64,000 bases of DNA, from NCBI RefSeq assembly GCF_001865675.1, contig NZ_CP011319.1, positions 4,526,001 through 4,590,000 on the forward strand, read 5' to 3'. Below the pieces are notes generated by a model, which searched no databases, was not told where the DNA came from, and saw only the letters and a list, made by a program, of their open reading frames with translations. Shown here piece by piece: positions 17,770 through 27,324 of this stretch. The first letter of the stretch is position 1. Every line of letters begins with the position of its first letter. The translations under genes and the position numbers were made by a program. Origin of the DNA: Janthinobacterium sp. 1_2014MBL_MicDiv (GTDB lineage Bacteria; Pseudomonadota; Gammaproteobacteria; Burkholderiales; Burkholderiaceae_D).

Positions 17770-18693
17770 ATGGACGACTGGCTTTCCCTGCACCGCTTAT
17801 GGCAGCATTGCACCACGCCCCCCGGCACGCCCGGCACCAGGGCGCTGTCGAACGATAACCGTGAAATCAGGGCGCTGTATGGGCTGGGTATTTCGCTGGA
17901 AGACGCGCTGCAATTCCTTCACCAGCAGCAGCCATCGCTGGACGCCTTCCAGGGCTGGCTGGCCGCGCGCACGCGGGTGCGCCCGCCGCACGCCGCAAAC
18001 GGACATACAGACCTGCTGTCCGCCAGCGACCTGCGCTTCTTCGAGGAACATGGCTACCTGGTGCTGCGCGGCGCAGTGCCGCGCGAACAATGCCTGGCCG
18101 CCCGGCAGGCCATCTGGGACTACCTTGGCGCCAGCGCCGACGATACGGCGTCGTGGTACCAGCCGCACCCCGGCAAGCGCGGACTGATGCTGCAGTTTTC
18201 CGACCATCCCGCGCTGGAGGCGAACCGCCACGGCGCGCGCATCCGCCGCGCCTACCAGCAGCTGTATGGCAGCAGCGCCATCTACCCCTCCATCGACAAG
18301 GTGAGCTTCAATCCACCCGAGACGGCCAGCCACCGTTTCCTCGGCAGCGCGCTACACTGGGATGTCAGCCTGCGCCTGCCCGTGCCCTTCAAGCTGCAGG
18401 GCATGCTCTACCTGAGCGACTGCCCGGCCGACCATGGCGCCTTTCACTGCGTGCCCGGCTTCCAGCACCGCCTCGGGCCATGGCTCGACAGCGTGCCGCC
18501 GGAACGCCAGCCCCGCGAATGGGCGGTAGAAAACCTGCGTCCCGTGCCCGTCGCGGGCGACGCGGGCGATTTCATCATCTGGCACCAGGCCCTGCCCCAC
18601 TGCGCCACCGCCAACCGCGGCGCGCTGCCGCGCATGGTGCAGTACCTGACCTACCTCCCGGACCAGGGCGTGGACCAGGAAGAGTGGATTTGA
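17770..18693 (+). CDS. Phytanoyl-CoA dioxygenase (PhyH) family protein
   Basis: Putative Fe(II)/2-oxoglutarate-dependent oxygenase of 307 residues. The facial triad is visible as HWD in SALHWDVSLRLPVP and the distal His in FIIWHQALPHCA. The ADHGAFHCVPGFQHR segment matches the PhyH double-stranded beta-helix. The first 90 residues carry a helical extension (YGLGISLEDALQFLHQQQPS). The substrate cannot be told from sequence. It starts 35 bases after prpR on the same strand, so coexpression is probable. The reading frame runs back into prpR to 17341, but the ATG at 17770 begins the family-like part; its ribosome binding site is poor. Confidence 0.85.
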   Translation: MDDWLSLHRLWQHCTTPPGTPGTRALSNDNREIRALYGLGISLEDALQFLHQQQPSLDAFQGWLAARTRVRPPHAANGHTDLLSASDLRFFEEHGYLVLRGAVPREQCLAARQAIWDYLGASADDTASWYQPHPGKRGLMLQFSDHPALEANRHGARIRRAYQQLYGSSAIYPSIDKVSFNPPETASHRFLGSALHWDVSLRLPVPFKLQGMLYLSDCPADHGAFHCVPGFQHRLGPWLDSVPPERQPREWAVENLRPVPVAGDAGDFIIWHQALPHCATANRGALPRMVQYLTYLPDQGVDQEEWI

Positions 18694-18778
18694 GCGCCGG
18701 CGCCGCCACTCATCCTCGCCTGCCACCGCTCATCCCGCCGTGCTGGCGCGGCGCCGCGCGCGCCGCTAGCATCATGCC

Positions 18779-18786
18779 AAGGAGGT
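18779..18786 (+). promoter_or_regulatory. Full-consensus Shine-Dalgarno AAGGAGGT
   Basis: Near-perfect anti-16S complement eight bases before the ATG of the alpha/beta hydrolase. It fixes that start and predicts strong translation of the first gene of the hydrolase-kinase-regulator operon. Confidence 0.8.
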
Positions 18787-18794
18787 AACACATC

Positions 18795-19664
18795 ATGAAA
18801 CGAACGATGCAAAAACTGTTTTTACTCGGCGCCTTGCTGGCCAGCGCCGCCCAGGCGGCGACGCCCACCGCATTCACCGTCGACGTCACGGGCCAGGGCA
18901 GTCCCGTCATCCTGATTCCCGGCCTGGCCTCGTCGGGTGACGTGTGGCAAGGCACGGTGGCGCGCCTGTGCGGCCCGCAAGGCGCGCGCCAATGCCATGT
19001 GCTGACCCTGGCCGGCTTTGCCGGCGTGGCGCCCATCGGCGGCGACTTGCTGGCCCAGGCGGAGCAGCAGCTGGCCGACTACATCACCGGAAAAAAACTG
19101 GGCCGGCCGGCCATCATCGGACATAGCCTGGGCGGCTTCCTGGCCTTGAAAATGGGCATCAACCACCCGGCGCAGACGGGCAAGCTGGTGATCGTCGACT
19201 CGCTGCCGGCCCTGGGCGCGACGCAACTGCCCAGCATCACGCAAGAACAGCTGCAAGCGATGTCGTTGCAGATGCAGGCGGCCATGCGGGCCCAGGACGC
19301 GGCCACTGCCAGCGCCAGCCAGCGCCGCACCGTCGCCAGCATGGCCAGCGCGCCGGCCGACGTGGAGCGCATCATCGGCTGGGGCCAGCGCTCGGACCGC
19401 GAAACCGTGATCCAGGCCATGGGCACGCTGATGGCCAGCGACCTGCGCCAGGACGTGGCGAAAGTGACGTCGCCCACGCTGGTCCTGGGCACCTGGATCG
19501 CCTACAAGGATTACGCGCCGCGCGCCGCCATCGAAGCGACCTTCCAGCAGCAGTATGCGCAGCTGCCGGGCGTGCAGGTCGCGCTGGCCGACACGGCGCG
19601 CCATTTCATCATGTACGACCAGCCGGACTGGATGTTCGGCCGCATCGAACAGTTCCTGCGCTAA
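18795..19664 (+). CDS. Exported alpha/beta hydrolase
   Basis: A 289-residue alpha/beta-hydrolase. A signal peptide (MKRTMQKLFLLGALLASAAQAA) suggests the periplasm. The nucleophile elbow is GHSLGG (about residue 112), the oxyanion segment VILIPGLASSGDVW precedes it, and ARHFIMYDQP near the C terminus supplies the catalytic His. A helical lid rich in Gln, Met and Ala follows the elbow. The natural substrate is not evident. It is the first gene of an operon: the sensor kinase starts three bases after its stop, an unusual linkage suggesting that the enzyme or its product relates to the signal. Confidence 0.87.
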   Translation: MKRTMQKLFLLGALLASAAQAATPTAFTVDVTGQGSPVILIPGLASSGDVWQGTVARLCGPQGARQCHVLTLAGFAGVAPIGGDLLAQAEQQLADYITGKKLGRPAIIGHSLGGFLALKMGINHPAQTGKLVIVDSLPALGATQLPSITQEQLQAMSLQMQAAMRAQDAATASASQRRTVASMASAPADVERIIGWGQRSDRETVIQAMGTLMASDLRQDVAKVTSPTLVLGTWIAYKDYAPRAAIEATFQQQYAQLPGVQVALADTARHFIMYDQPDWMFGRIEQFLR

Positions 19665-19667
19665 GCC

Positions 19668-20723
19668 ATGACGCCACTCCACCGCCCTTCGCTGCTGGCC
19701 CGGATCAACTGGTACTGGACCTTCCAGCTGGCCGGCTGGAGCGCGCTGGCCCTGTTCAACAGCGTGTACGGCGGCTCCTCGGAGCTGCGCATCGTCGCCA
19801 CCATCGCCTGCTGGGGCTCGCTGGGCGGCCTGCTGCTGTCGCACCTGTGGCACGGCGTCCTGCGCCGGCGCGGCTGGGCGGCGAACGGCTTGCGCTGGAA
19901 ACGCGTGCTGCCGTCGCTGTTCCTGCTGGCGGCCGTCCAGACGGCCAGCGTGGTGATCGCCTTCCACGTCATGTATCCGCCCGATGTCCTGCACGGCATC
20001 GCCTGGCTGCCTGGCGCGCTGCTGTTCTGGTTCGGCGTATTCCTCGCCTGGACGGTGTTTTATTCGGCCGCGCTGTCGCTGCGCCGCGTCAACCGGCTGG
20101 AAGCGGAAACCCTGCGCCTGCAGCTGCATGGACGCGAAGCGGAGCTGCGCGCGCTGCAGGCGCAGGTCAATCCGCATTTTTTCTTCAATAGCCTCAATAG
20201 CGTGCGCGCGCTGATCTTCGAAGACCGCGACGCGGCCGCGAACATGATCGACCAGCTGGCCGGCCTGATGCGCCACGCGCTGCAATCGGGCCAGCACGCG
20301 ACGGTACCGCTGGCGGCCGAACTCGACGCCGTGCGCGCCTACCTGGCAATCGAGCAGATACGTTTCGAATCGCGCCTGCGCGTCAGCTTTGACATCGCGG
20401 CGGAACTGGAAACGACAGGCGTGCCGCCCATGTCCCTGCAGACGCTGGTGGAAAACGCCGTCAAATATGGCGTGGAAACCAGCCAGGACGGCAGCGACAT
20501 CCGCATCGCGGCGCGGCGCGCCAGTCCGGCAGGGGGCGTGGCGATGCTGCAGATCGAGGTGGCCAACACGGGCGCCCTGCGTCAGCCCGGCAGGTCCACC
20601 AGCGTCGGCCTGCGCAATGCGCGCCAGCGCCTGCAGCTGGCCTGCGGCGCTGACGCCGGCCTGGAATTGCGCGAACAGGCGGGCTGGGTGTACGCCACCA
20701 TGTCCCTGCCGGAGCAGCCATGA
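19668..20723 (+). CDS. LytS/YehU-type sensor histidine kinase
   Basis: A 351-residue inner-membrane histidine kinase of the His_kinase (LytS-like) family. Four hydrophobic segments occupy about residues 15-135. The phospho-acceptor His is H170 in QAQVNPHFFFNSLNSVRAL, the family signature. The C-terminal HATPase domain shows LQTLVENAVKYGV (N box) and SVGLRNARQRLQL (G box). No PAS or large periplasmic domain is present, so sensing is probably through the membrane part. The gene overlaps the downstream LytTR regulator by four bases and follows the hydrolase by three. Confidence 0.93.
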   Translation: MTPLHRPSLLARINWYWTFQLAGWSALALFNSVYGGSSELRIVATIACWGSLGGLLLSHLWHGVLRRRGWAANGLRWKRVLPSLFLLAAVQTASVVIAFHVMYPPDVLHGIAWLPGALLFWFGVFLAWTVFYSAALSLRRVNRLEAETLRLQLHGREAELRALQAQVNPHFFFNSLNSVRALIFEDRDAAANMIDQLAGLMRHALQSGQHATVPLAAELDAVRAYLAIEQIRFESRLRVSFDIAAELETTGVPPMSLQTLVENAVKYGVETSQDGSDIRIAARRASPAGGVAMLQIEVANTGALRQPGRSTSVGLRNARQRLQLACGADAGLELREQAGWVYATMSLPEQP

Positions 20724-21427
20724 ACGCACCGCCACTCAAGGTGCTGCTGGTCGATGACGAGCGCCTGGCGCGCGCCGAACTGCGCCGCCTGCTGGCCGCG
20801 CATGCGCAAGTGGACATCGTTGGCGAGGCGGCCAGCGCCGCCGAAGCCATCGCGCAGATCGCCAAGCTGCAGCCCGACCTGCTGCTGCTCGACGTGCAGA
20901 TGCCGGGCGGCTCGGGCTTCGACTTGCTGGCGGCCCTCGACGCGGCCCCGGACGTCATCTTTTGCACGGCCTTCGACCAGTACGCGCTGCAAGCCTTCGA
21001 AGTGAGCGCCCTCGATTACCTGCAAAAACCCGTGCAGGCGGCGCGCCTGGCGGCGGCGCTGGCCAAGGTCGACGCGCGCGTGCAGGCGGCGCAGCCGGCG
21101 CCGCGCAAGGTCTTCATCAAGGATGGCGAGCGCTGCTGGTTTGTCGCGCTCGACGACATCCGTTTGCTGGAATCGGAAGGCAATTACACGCGCGTGCACT
21201 TCGCGGGGCAGCGCCCGCTCATGCTGCGCTCCCTGAACCAGCTGGAAGAACGCCTGCCTCCCGCGCAATTCTTCCGCGCCAACCGGCGCCAGATCGTCAA
21301 CCTGGCGCACGTGGCCAGCGTCGCGCCCAACGCGGCCGATGGCCTCGACCTGCACCTGCCCGACGCCAGCGTGGTCGAGGTGTCGCGCCGGCGCGCGCAG
21401 CAGTTCAAGGCCATCACCAGCCTGTAG
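20720..21427 (+). CDS. LytTR-family response regulator
   Basis: Cognate regulator of the upstream kinase, 235 residues. The receiver domain (1-120) has the acidic pair DDE near residue 12, the phospho-acceptor D58 in LLLLDVQMPGG and the conserved Lys in YLQKPV. The LytTR DNA-binding domain (about 135-232) contains LLESEGNYTRVHF and FFRANRRQIVNLAHV, both typical. Such regulators bind pairs of short direct repeats; no obvious target was identified here. The start ATG overlaps the kinase stop. Confidence 0.94.
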   Translation: MNAPPLKVLLVDDERLARAELRRLLAAHAQVDIVGEAASAAEAIAQIAKLQPDLLLLDVQMPGGSGFDLLAALDAAPDVIFCTAFDQYALQAFEVSALDYLQKPVQAARLAAALAKVDARVQAAQPAPRKVFIKDGERCWFVALDDIRLLESEGNYTRVHFAGQRPLMLRSLNQLEERLPPAQFFRANRRQIVNLAHVASVAPNAADGLDLHLPDASVVEVSRRRAQQFKAITSL

Positions 21428-21442
21428 CGGGCTGGCGCGCGC

Positions 21443-24400
21443 CTACTTCAGCGCCGGTATCGGCTGCGCCTGGAATGCAGGCCGCGGCTGTTCCTTGAGC
21501 TTTTTCGCCAGCATCTCGAGCGCCACGTCCAGCTGGCGGTCGCCGCCATTGAAAGTAGCGTGCGGCGGATTGTCCACCTCCACGTCCGGCACCACGCCCA
21601 CGCCTTCGATCAGCCACTGGCCGTCGATGCCGAACTGGCCGTTTTCCGCCACGCGCGCCATGCCGTTGTCAAGCAGCCGCGTATTGTCGCTGAGCCAGAC
21701 GCCGGCGCCGGCCGTGCGCTTGCCCACCAGCGGCGCCAGGCCCAGGGCCTTGATGCCGGCGGCGAACGTCTCGCCATCCGAATACGTGAGTTCATCGACC
21801 AGCACCACCAGGTGGCCACGGAAGGTGTTCTGCATGTTCGACGACGGCTGCACGCCGGGCGGCGCCCAGTAAGCCCAGGCCTTGCGCAGCAGTTTTTCGA
21901 TGATCCAGCTGTCGATATTGCCGCCGTTATTGCGGCGCACGTCGATAATCAGGCCTTCGCGGTTGATATTCGCATAAAAATCGCGCGCGAACGAGGCGAT
22001 GTCGTTGGGTCCCATGGCGCGCAGGTGCAGGTAGCCGACGCGCCCCTGCGAGGCGGCCGCCACCTGTTCGGCACGGCTCAGTTCCCAGTCGCCATAGCGC
22101 AGCGCCGTCTGTTTTGCCATGGTCACGGGCTTGACGATGACGGCACGCGGCGCGCCGTTGCCCCGCTTCACCTGCAGCAGCACCTGCTTGTCGGCCTGGT
22201 TCAGCAGCAAATCGCTGATGTCGCGCGCGCCCAGCACGTCCTTGCCATTGACGGCCGTGATGATGTCGCCTGCGCGCACGTCCACCTCGGGACGCGACAG
22301 CGGCGCCCGCTCGGACGGCAGTTCCGGCTCGCTGCGGTAGATATGCTCGACCCTGTAGCCAGCACCCGTGCGCGCCAGCACGGCGCCGAGCCCCGCCGGC
22401 GTGCCTTCCTGTTCCGTGCGGCGCAGTTCGCCGGAACGGATCTGCGAATGCAGGGCGCCCACTTCGGCCACCATCATGCCCAGCACGTCATTGAGTTCGG
22501 CGCGGTCCGTCACGCGCTCGACCAGCGGCGCATACTTGTCGCGCGCCGCCTTCCAGTCCACGCCGCGCATCTTTGCGTCGTACAGGAAATCGCGGTGCAA
22601 GCGCCAGGCATCGTTGAACATCTGCTTCCATTCCAGGCGCGGATTCGACACAAACGTCCAGTCGTCAACTTTGACCTTTGCCTTCGACAGGTCGCCTGGC
22701 AGCTTGGCGCCCGCCTCGACCACGAGCATCTCGCCCGGGCCCGTCGCCGCTACTGTACGGTAATACAGGTGCTTTTTATCCTGGGCCAGGTCGAATTCGC
22801 GCACATTGGCCACCAGCAGCTCCGGCTTGGAGCCCGTATTGCCGATCGCCAGGGTCTTCAGGCTGGACTTGCGCTCGCTGCCTTCCCGCTCGAGGAAATA
22901 CAGGCGCTTGTCGTCGACGGCCAACGCGCTGTAGTTGCCAGCAGGCAGCGGCACCTCGTACAACCGTTCGGCCAGGCCTGGCATGACGATGGCCGGCAGG
23001 GCGGCCGGCGCCTTCTTCACGGCGCTCTTGCCGCCGGCCTTTTCCAGCGCTTTTTCCGCCGCCAGCTCGGCCGCCTTTTCATCGTCCGTCTCGGCTGGCT
23101 TGACACCGGGCCGGCTCAGCTCATCGTCGGGCTGGAATGGGAAACGGTTGCCTGGCTGCAGCGCCAGCGCGTACACGCCCGTGCGCTTGTCGAACACGGG
23201 CCCCATGTTGCGGTCGCCCCACGGCGAGCCATTGGCCAGCTGGAAATTGCGCGCCGACATGAAATACAGCCACTTCCCATCGGGCGAAAACACGGGCGAG
23301 CCGGAGGTATAACGGTCGCTGGTGACGAACTGCAGCTGTTTCGACGCCAGGTTGTACAGGCCGATCTGCTCGCGCTGCGCATCGCTGGCCACGCGCACGA
23401 GGGCCAGGTTGCGGCTGTCGGGCGACCATTGCACTTCATCGTGCTTGTCCACGCCCGCCTTGCCCGCATCGTCGATCAGCTGGTTGGCCCGGTTCGCCAG
23501 GTCCAGCAGCCAGAAACGGCCCTTCTTGTCCGAGTGCGCCAGCCAGCGCCCGTCCGGCGACGGGTACAGTTTCCAGCGGTGATTGTCGCCCTGCGTCGTC
23601 AGCTGCTCGCCCTGGCCCGAGCCGTCGGCGGCGAATTTCCAGATTTCATTTTCGCCGCTCGTGTCGACGATGGCGAAGACGGATTTCTCGTCGCTGGAAA
23701 AGACGGCGTCGCGCGCACGCGCGCCTTCCGGAATGGCGATGTCGACGCGGCGCAGGCTGCCCGTGCCGGCGATGCTGACGCGGCCCCGCGCAGTGAGGAT
23801 GATGCGCTCATCCTTGCCGGACAGCTGGACATTGCTCAAGGTATCGAGCGGCGAGCGGATCTGGCGCGCGCGCTGCTGGTCGAAGTCGGACACCAGGCTG
23901 ATGGCCAGCGGCGGCGAACCCGCCGACGTGCCTGGCGCGTTCAAGTCGAGCACGTGCAAATCCGCGCCCAGCTGGTAGACGATCCGACCGTCGCCGAGCG
24001 CCGCATTGCGCACGTCCCACTGCGTGTGCGCCGTCAGGGCGCGGCGATCGGTGCCGTCAGGCAGCATGCTCCACAGATTGTCGCTGCCGCCTTCGTCGCT
24101 GATGTAATAGACGCGGCCCTGCCACCACATGGGGCGCTTGTTGTTGCCAGCCGACACGGCGGCATCCGTGTGCATGGGCACGGCTTCGGCCTTGCCGTCC
24201 AGACCATAGCGCCACAGCGTCGCATGCGCGCCGCCACGGTAGCGGCGCACATTGTCGTTGGTCATGGCCAGGCCGAAACGCGTGAAATAGAGGGTAGTGC
24301 CGGCATCGTCGAGCACGGCGTCATTCGCGTCGGCCACGGGAAACACGCGGCGCGTCTGTTGCACGGGGTCGATGGCGGCGACGATGCGACGCGAGGCGGG

Positions 24401-24802
24401 GCCATCCGTATTTTGCGTGCTGACCAGCACTTCGCCCTGCGCCGTCCAGCCCAGCACCAGCACGCCGCCATTGTCGTACGAGATACGGCGCGGCAAGCCA
24501 CCGGCCAGCGGCATCACATACGCTTCCTGCGCCCCCTCGTAGGCGGCGGAAAACGCCAGCCACTGGCCATCGCGCGAAATCGCCGCATTCGTTTCATAAC
24601 CGGGATGCGTGGTCAGGCGCTGCGCCGCGCCACCGCGTATATTGCTTTTCCACAGGTCGCCTTCGGCCGTGAAGACGACGGTGTCGCCGCGCACGGCGGG
24701 AAAGCGGAAATAGCTGCCGGCAGGCGCGGTAGAGGCAGCGGCGGCGCTGCCCAGCAGGCCGGCGGAAAACAGGAGGAAGGCGAGAGTACGGGACATTTTC
24801 AT
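21443..24802 (-). CDS. Exported Tricorn-type S41 protease
   Basis: A 1119-residue protease of the Tricorn / C-terminal-processing class. A signal peptide (MKMSRTLAFLLFSAGLLGSAAAA) sends it to the periplasm. The N-terminal two thirds are two beta-propellers (YETNAAISRDGQWLAFSA, SGSPVFSPDGKWLYF). A core helical domain, a PDZ domain (VRAGDIITAVNGKDVLG, about residue 830) and the S41 peptidase follow. The nucleophile is the Ser of ELTYSDGETFAAG, with RRNNGGNIDSW upstream. Start chosen for the signal peptide; the reading frame extends to 24910 without support. It probably degrades peptides in the envelope. It is transcribed alone, behind the clpA terminator. Confidence 0.92.
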   Translation of the reverse strand: MKMSRTLAFLLFSAGLLGSAAAASTAPAGSYFRFPAVRGDTVVFTAEGDLWKSNIRGGAAQRLTTHPGYETNAAISRDGQWLAFSAAYEGAQEAYVMPLAGGLPRRISYDNGGVLVLGWTAQGEVLVSTQNTDGPASRRIVAAIDPVQQTRRVFPVADANDAVLDDAGTTLYFTRFGLAMTNDNVRRYRGGAHATLWRYGLDGKAEAVPMHTDAAVSAGNNKRPMWWQGRVYYISDEGGSDNLWSMLPDGTDRRALTAHTQWDVRNAALGDGRIVYQLGADLHVLDLNAPGTSAGSPPLAISLVSDFDQQRARQIRSPLDTLSNVQLSGKDERIILTARGRVSIAGTGSLRRVDIAIPEGARARDAVFSSDEKSVFAIVDTSGENEIWKFAADGSGQGEQLTTQGDNHRWKLYPSPDGRWLAHSDKKGRFWLLDLANRANQLIDDAGKAGVDKHDEVQWSPDSRNLALVRVASDAQREQIGLYNLASKQLQFVTSDRYTSGSPVFSPDGKWLYFMSARNFQLANGSPWGDRNMGPVFDKRTGVYALALQPGNRFPFQPDDELSRPGVKPAETDDEKAAELAAEKALEKAGGKSAVKKAPAALPAIVMPGLAERLYEVPLPAGNYSALAVDDKRLYFLEREGSERKSSLKTLAIGNTGSKPELLVANVREFDLAQDKKHLYYRTVAATGPGEMLVVEAGAKLPGDLSKAKVKVDDWTFVSNPRLEWKQMFNDAWRLHRDFLYDAKMRGVDWKAARDKYAPLVERVTDRAELNDVLGMMVAEVGALHSQIRSGELRRTEQEGTPAGLGAVLARTGAGYRVEHIYRSEPELPSERAPLSRPEVDVRAGDIITAVNGKDVLGARDISDLLLNQADKQVLLQVKRGNGAPRAVIVKPVTMAKQTALRYGDWELSRAEQVAAASQGRVGYLHLRAMGPNDIASFARDFYANINREGLIIDVRRNNGGNIDSWIIEKLLRKAWAYWAPPGVQPSSNMQNTFRGHLVVLVDELTYSDGETFAAGIKALGLAPLVGKRTAGAGVWLSDNTRLLDNGMARVAENGQFGIDGQWLIEGVGVVPDVEVDNPPHATFNGGDRQLDVALEMLAKKLKEQPRPAFQAQPIPALK

Positions 24803-24969
24803 GAAGCAGTCTTTCAACAAGCTATGAGCGGACATGGAAGCGAAACGACGCGGGAAGTGTGGCATGGCCGACATCGGATCATGATTCTTGCATAGCTGAA
24901 GCAAAAGCAATACCTATTTTTAAACAAGGTAATTTCCACCACAGTTTCCCTGGCAAGCGATAGGCGCGT

Positions 24970-25004
24970 AAAAAAACCCGCGCCACTTGCGTGGGCGGGT
25001 TTTT
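24970..25004. terminator. Terminator after clpA
   Basis: AAAAAACCCGC stem, loop, GCGGGTTTTT with a flanking A-run and T-run. On the minus strand it ends clpA transcription before the protease gene. Confidence 0.85.
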
Positions 25005-25023
25005 CGGAAGGGGCAGGAAGCGC

Positions 25024-27324
25024 TTATTCCACTTCCACCGTTTCCGGTGCGGCCGTCGGCGCCGCGTCAGGCGGTTCCGGGAACTCCAGCAAGACCTGTT
25101 CCTTGTCGTCGAGGTCGACAGTGACCCGTCCGCCGGTGACCAGGCGGCCGAACAGCAGTTCGTCGGCCAGCGCCTTGCGGATCATGTCCTGGATCAAACG
25201 CGCCATCGGACGCGCGCCCATCAGCGGATCGAAGCCTTTCTTGCCGAGGAAGGTGCGCAGTTTCTCCGTAAACACGGCTTCGACCTTTTTCTCGTGCAAC
25301 TGCTCTTCCAGCTGCATCAGGAACTTGTCGACCACGCGCAGGATGATTTCCTGGTCCAGCGCGCGGAAGCTAATGGTCGCGTCGATGCGGTTGCGGAATT
25401 CCGGCGTAAACATGCGCTTGATGTCGGCCATCTCGTCGCCCGCCTGCTTCGAATTCGTGAAGCCGATCGACGTCTTTTGCAAGCTTTCCGCACCCGCATT
25501 CGTCGTCATGATGATGATCACGTTGCGGAAATCGGCTTTGCGGCCATTGTTATCCGTCAAGGTGCCATGGTCCATGACTTGCAGCAGGATATTGAAAATG
25601 TCCGGATGGGCTTTTTCAATTTCATCGAGCAGCAAGACCGCATGCGGTTTCTTGGTGATCGCTTCCGTCAGCAAGCCGCCCTGGTCGAAGCCGACATAGC
25701 CCGGCGGCGCGCCGATCAGACGGCTGACCGCATGGCGTTCCATGTATTCCGACATGTCGAAACGGATCAGCTCGATACCGAGGATGAAGGCCAGCTGCTT
25801 GGCCACCTCGGTCTTGCCGACGCCGGTCGGACCGGAGAACAGGAAGGAGCCGATCGGCTTGTCTGTCTTGCCCAGGCCGGCACGGGCCATCTTGATGGCC
25901 GAGGCCAGCGCGTCGATGGCCGGATCTTGCCCGAACACAACATTACGCAAGTCGCGGTCGATCGTCTGCAGCTTGCTGCGGTCGTCCTGGTTGACCGTTT
26001 GCGGCGGAATGCGCGCGATCTTGGCGATGATGTCCTCGATCTCGGCCTTGCCGATGGTTTTCTTTTGCTTCGACTTCGGCAGGATGCGTTGCGCCGCGCC
26101 CGCTTCATCGATGACGTCGATCGCCTTGTCGGGCAGATGGCGGTCGTTGATGAAGCGCGCCGCCAGCTCGGCCGCCGTCGACAGGGCCGAAGCCGAGTAT
26201 TTCACACCATGGTGCTCTTCGAAGCGCGATTTGAGGCCGCGCAAGATTTGCACGGTTTGCTCGACGGTCGGCTCGTTGACGTCCACTTTCTGGAAGCGGC
26301 GGCTCAAGGCATGGTCTTTCTCGAACACGCCGCGGAATTCCGTGTACGTGGTCGCGCCGATGCATTTCAGCTGGCCGTTCGCCAGGGCCGGCTTCAGCAG
26401 GTTGGACGCGTCCAGCGTGCCGCCCGACGCCGAGCCCGCACCGATGATGGTGTGGATCTCGTCAATGAACAGGATGCCGTTCGGATTGTCCTTCAATTGC
26501 TTGAGCACGGCTTTCAGGCGCTGTTCGAAGTCGCCGCGGTACTTGGTACCGGCCAGCAAGGCGCCCATGTCCAGCGAATACACGACGGCATTCTGCAGGA
26601 TTTCCGGCACATCGCTTTGCGTGATGCGGTAGGCCAGGCCTTCGGCGATGGCCGTCTTGCCCACGCCTGCCTCGCCGACGAGCAGCGGATTATTCTTGCG
26701 GCGGCGGCACAGGATCTGGATCACGCGGTCGACTTCGTCCTCGCGCCCGATCAGCGGGTCGATCTTGCCTTCGGCAGCGGCCTTGTTCAGGTTTTGCGTG
26801 AACTGGTCGAGCGGGCTTTCCTTCGGCTGGCCATCGACGGGCGCCTCTTCCACGCCTTCCGACGCCTTCGCGCTTTCCGTCGACTGGTCCTTGCGCACGC
26901 CGTGCGAAATGAAGTTGACCACGTCCAGGCGCGTCACGCCCTGCTGGTGCAGGTAGTAAACAGCGTGCGAATCCTTTTCGCCGAAGATGGCCACCAGCAC
27001 ATTGGCGCCCGTGACTTCCTTCTTGCCGTTCGACGCGGACTGGACATGCATGATGGCGCGCTGGATCACGCGCTGGAAACCAAGCGTCGGCTGGGTGTCG
27101 ACTTCGCCCGTGCCAGGCACGGTCGGCGTGTTATCGCCGATAAAATTGGTGAGGGTCTTGCGCAGGTCTTCAATATTGACCGCGCAGGCACGCAATACCT
27201 CAGCAGCGGAGGGATTATCCAGCAGTGCCAGCAGTAAATGCTCAACCGTAATGAATTCGTGCCGTGCCTGCCGAGCTTCGACAAACGCCATGTGCAAACT
27301 TACTTCTAATTCCTGCGCAATCAT
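25024..27324 (-). CDS. clpA: ATP-dependent Clp protease ATP-binding subunit ClpA
   Basis: AAA+ unfoldase that feeds substrates to ClpP. The 766 residues hold the Clp N domain (1-145, MIAQELEVSLHMAFVEARQ, binding ClpS), AAA1 with Walker A GEAGVGKT, and AAA2 with Walker A GPTGVGKT and Walker B LLLDEIEKAH. The ClpP-docking loop IGFTNS and a C-terminal small domain follow. The ATG at 27324 overlaps the clpS stop (ATGA) and is preceded by GGAGGAAG. The longer frame to 27399 lies inside clpS. clpP is not in the window. Orthodox clpS-clpA unit. Confidence 0.97.
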   Translation of the reverse strand: MIAQELEVSLHMAFVEARQARHEFITVEHLLLALLDNPSAAEVLRACAVNIEDLRKTLTNFIGDNTPTVPGTGEVDTQPTLGFQRVIQRAIMHVQSASNGKKEVTGANVLVAIFGEKDSHAVYYLHQQGVTRLDVVNFISHGVRKDQSTESAKASEGVEEAPVDGQPKESPLDQFTQNLNKAAAEGKIDPLIGREDEVDRVIQILCRRRKNNPLLVGEAGVGKTAIAEGLAYRITQSDVPEILQNAVVYSLDMGALLAGTKYRGDFEQRLKAVLKQLKDNPNGILFIDEIHTIIGAGSASGGTLDASNLLKPALANGQLKCIGATTYTEFRGVFEKDHALSRRFQKVDVNEPTVEQTVQILRGLKSRFEEHHGVKYSASALSTAAELAARFINDRHLPDKAIDVIDEAGAAQRILPKSKQKKTIGKAEIEDIIAKIARIPPQTVNQDDRSKLQTIDRDLRNVVFGQDPAIDALASAIKMARAGLGKTDKPIGSFLFSGPTGVGKTEVAKQLAFILGIELIRFDMSEYMERHAVSRLIGAPPGYVGFDQGGLLTEAITKKPHAVLLLDEIEKAHPDIFNILLQVMDHGTLTDNNGRKADFRNVIIIMTTNAGAESLQKTSIGFTNSKQAGDEMADIKRMFTPEFRNRIDATISFRALDQEIILRVVDKFLMQLEEQLHEKKVEAVFTEKLRTFLGKKGFDPLMGARPMARLIQDMIRKALADELLFGRLVTGGRVTVDLDDKEQVLLEFPEPPDAAPTAAPETVEVE

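Noticed and set aside
21560..24895. 1111-residue plus-strand open frame
   Set aside because: It mirrors the Tricorn-type protease on the other strand. Its composition (His, Arg, Gln, Ala, Val) is that of a GC-rich antisense shadow and it has no motifs.
24991..27237. 748-residue plus-strand open frame
   Set aside because: Antisense of clpA, which has complete motifs and operon context.
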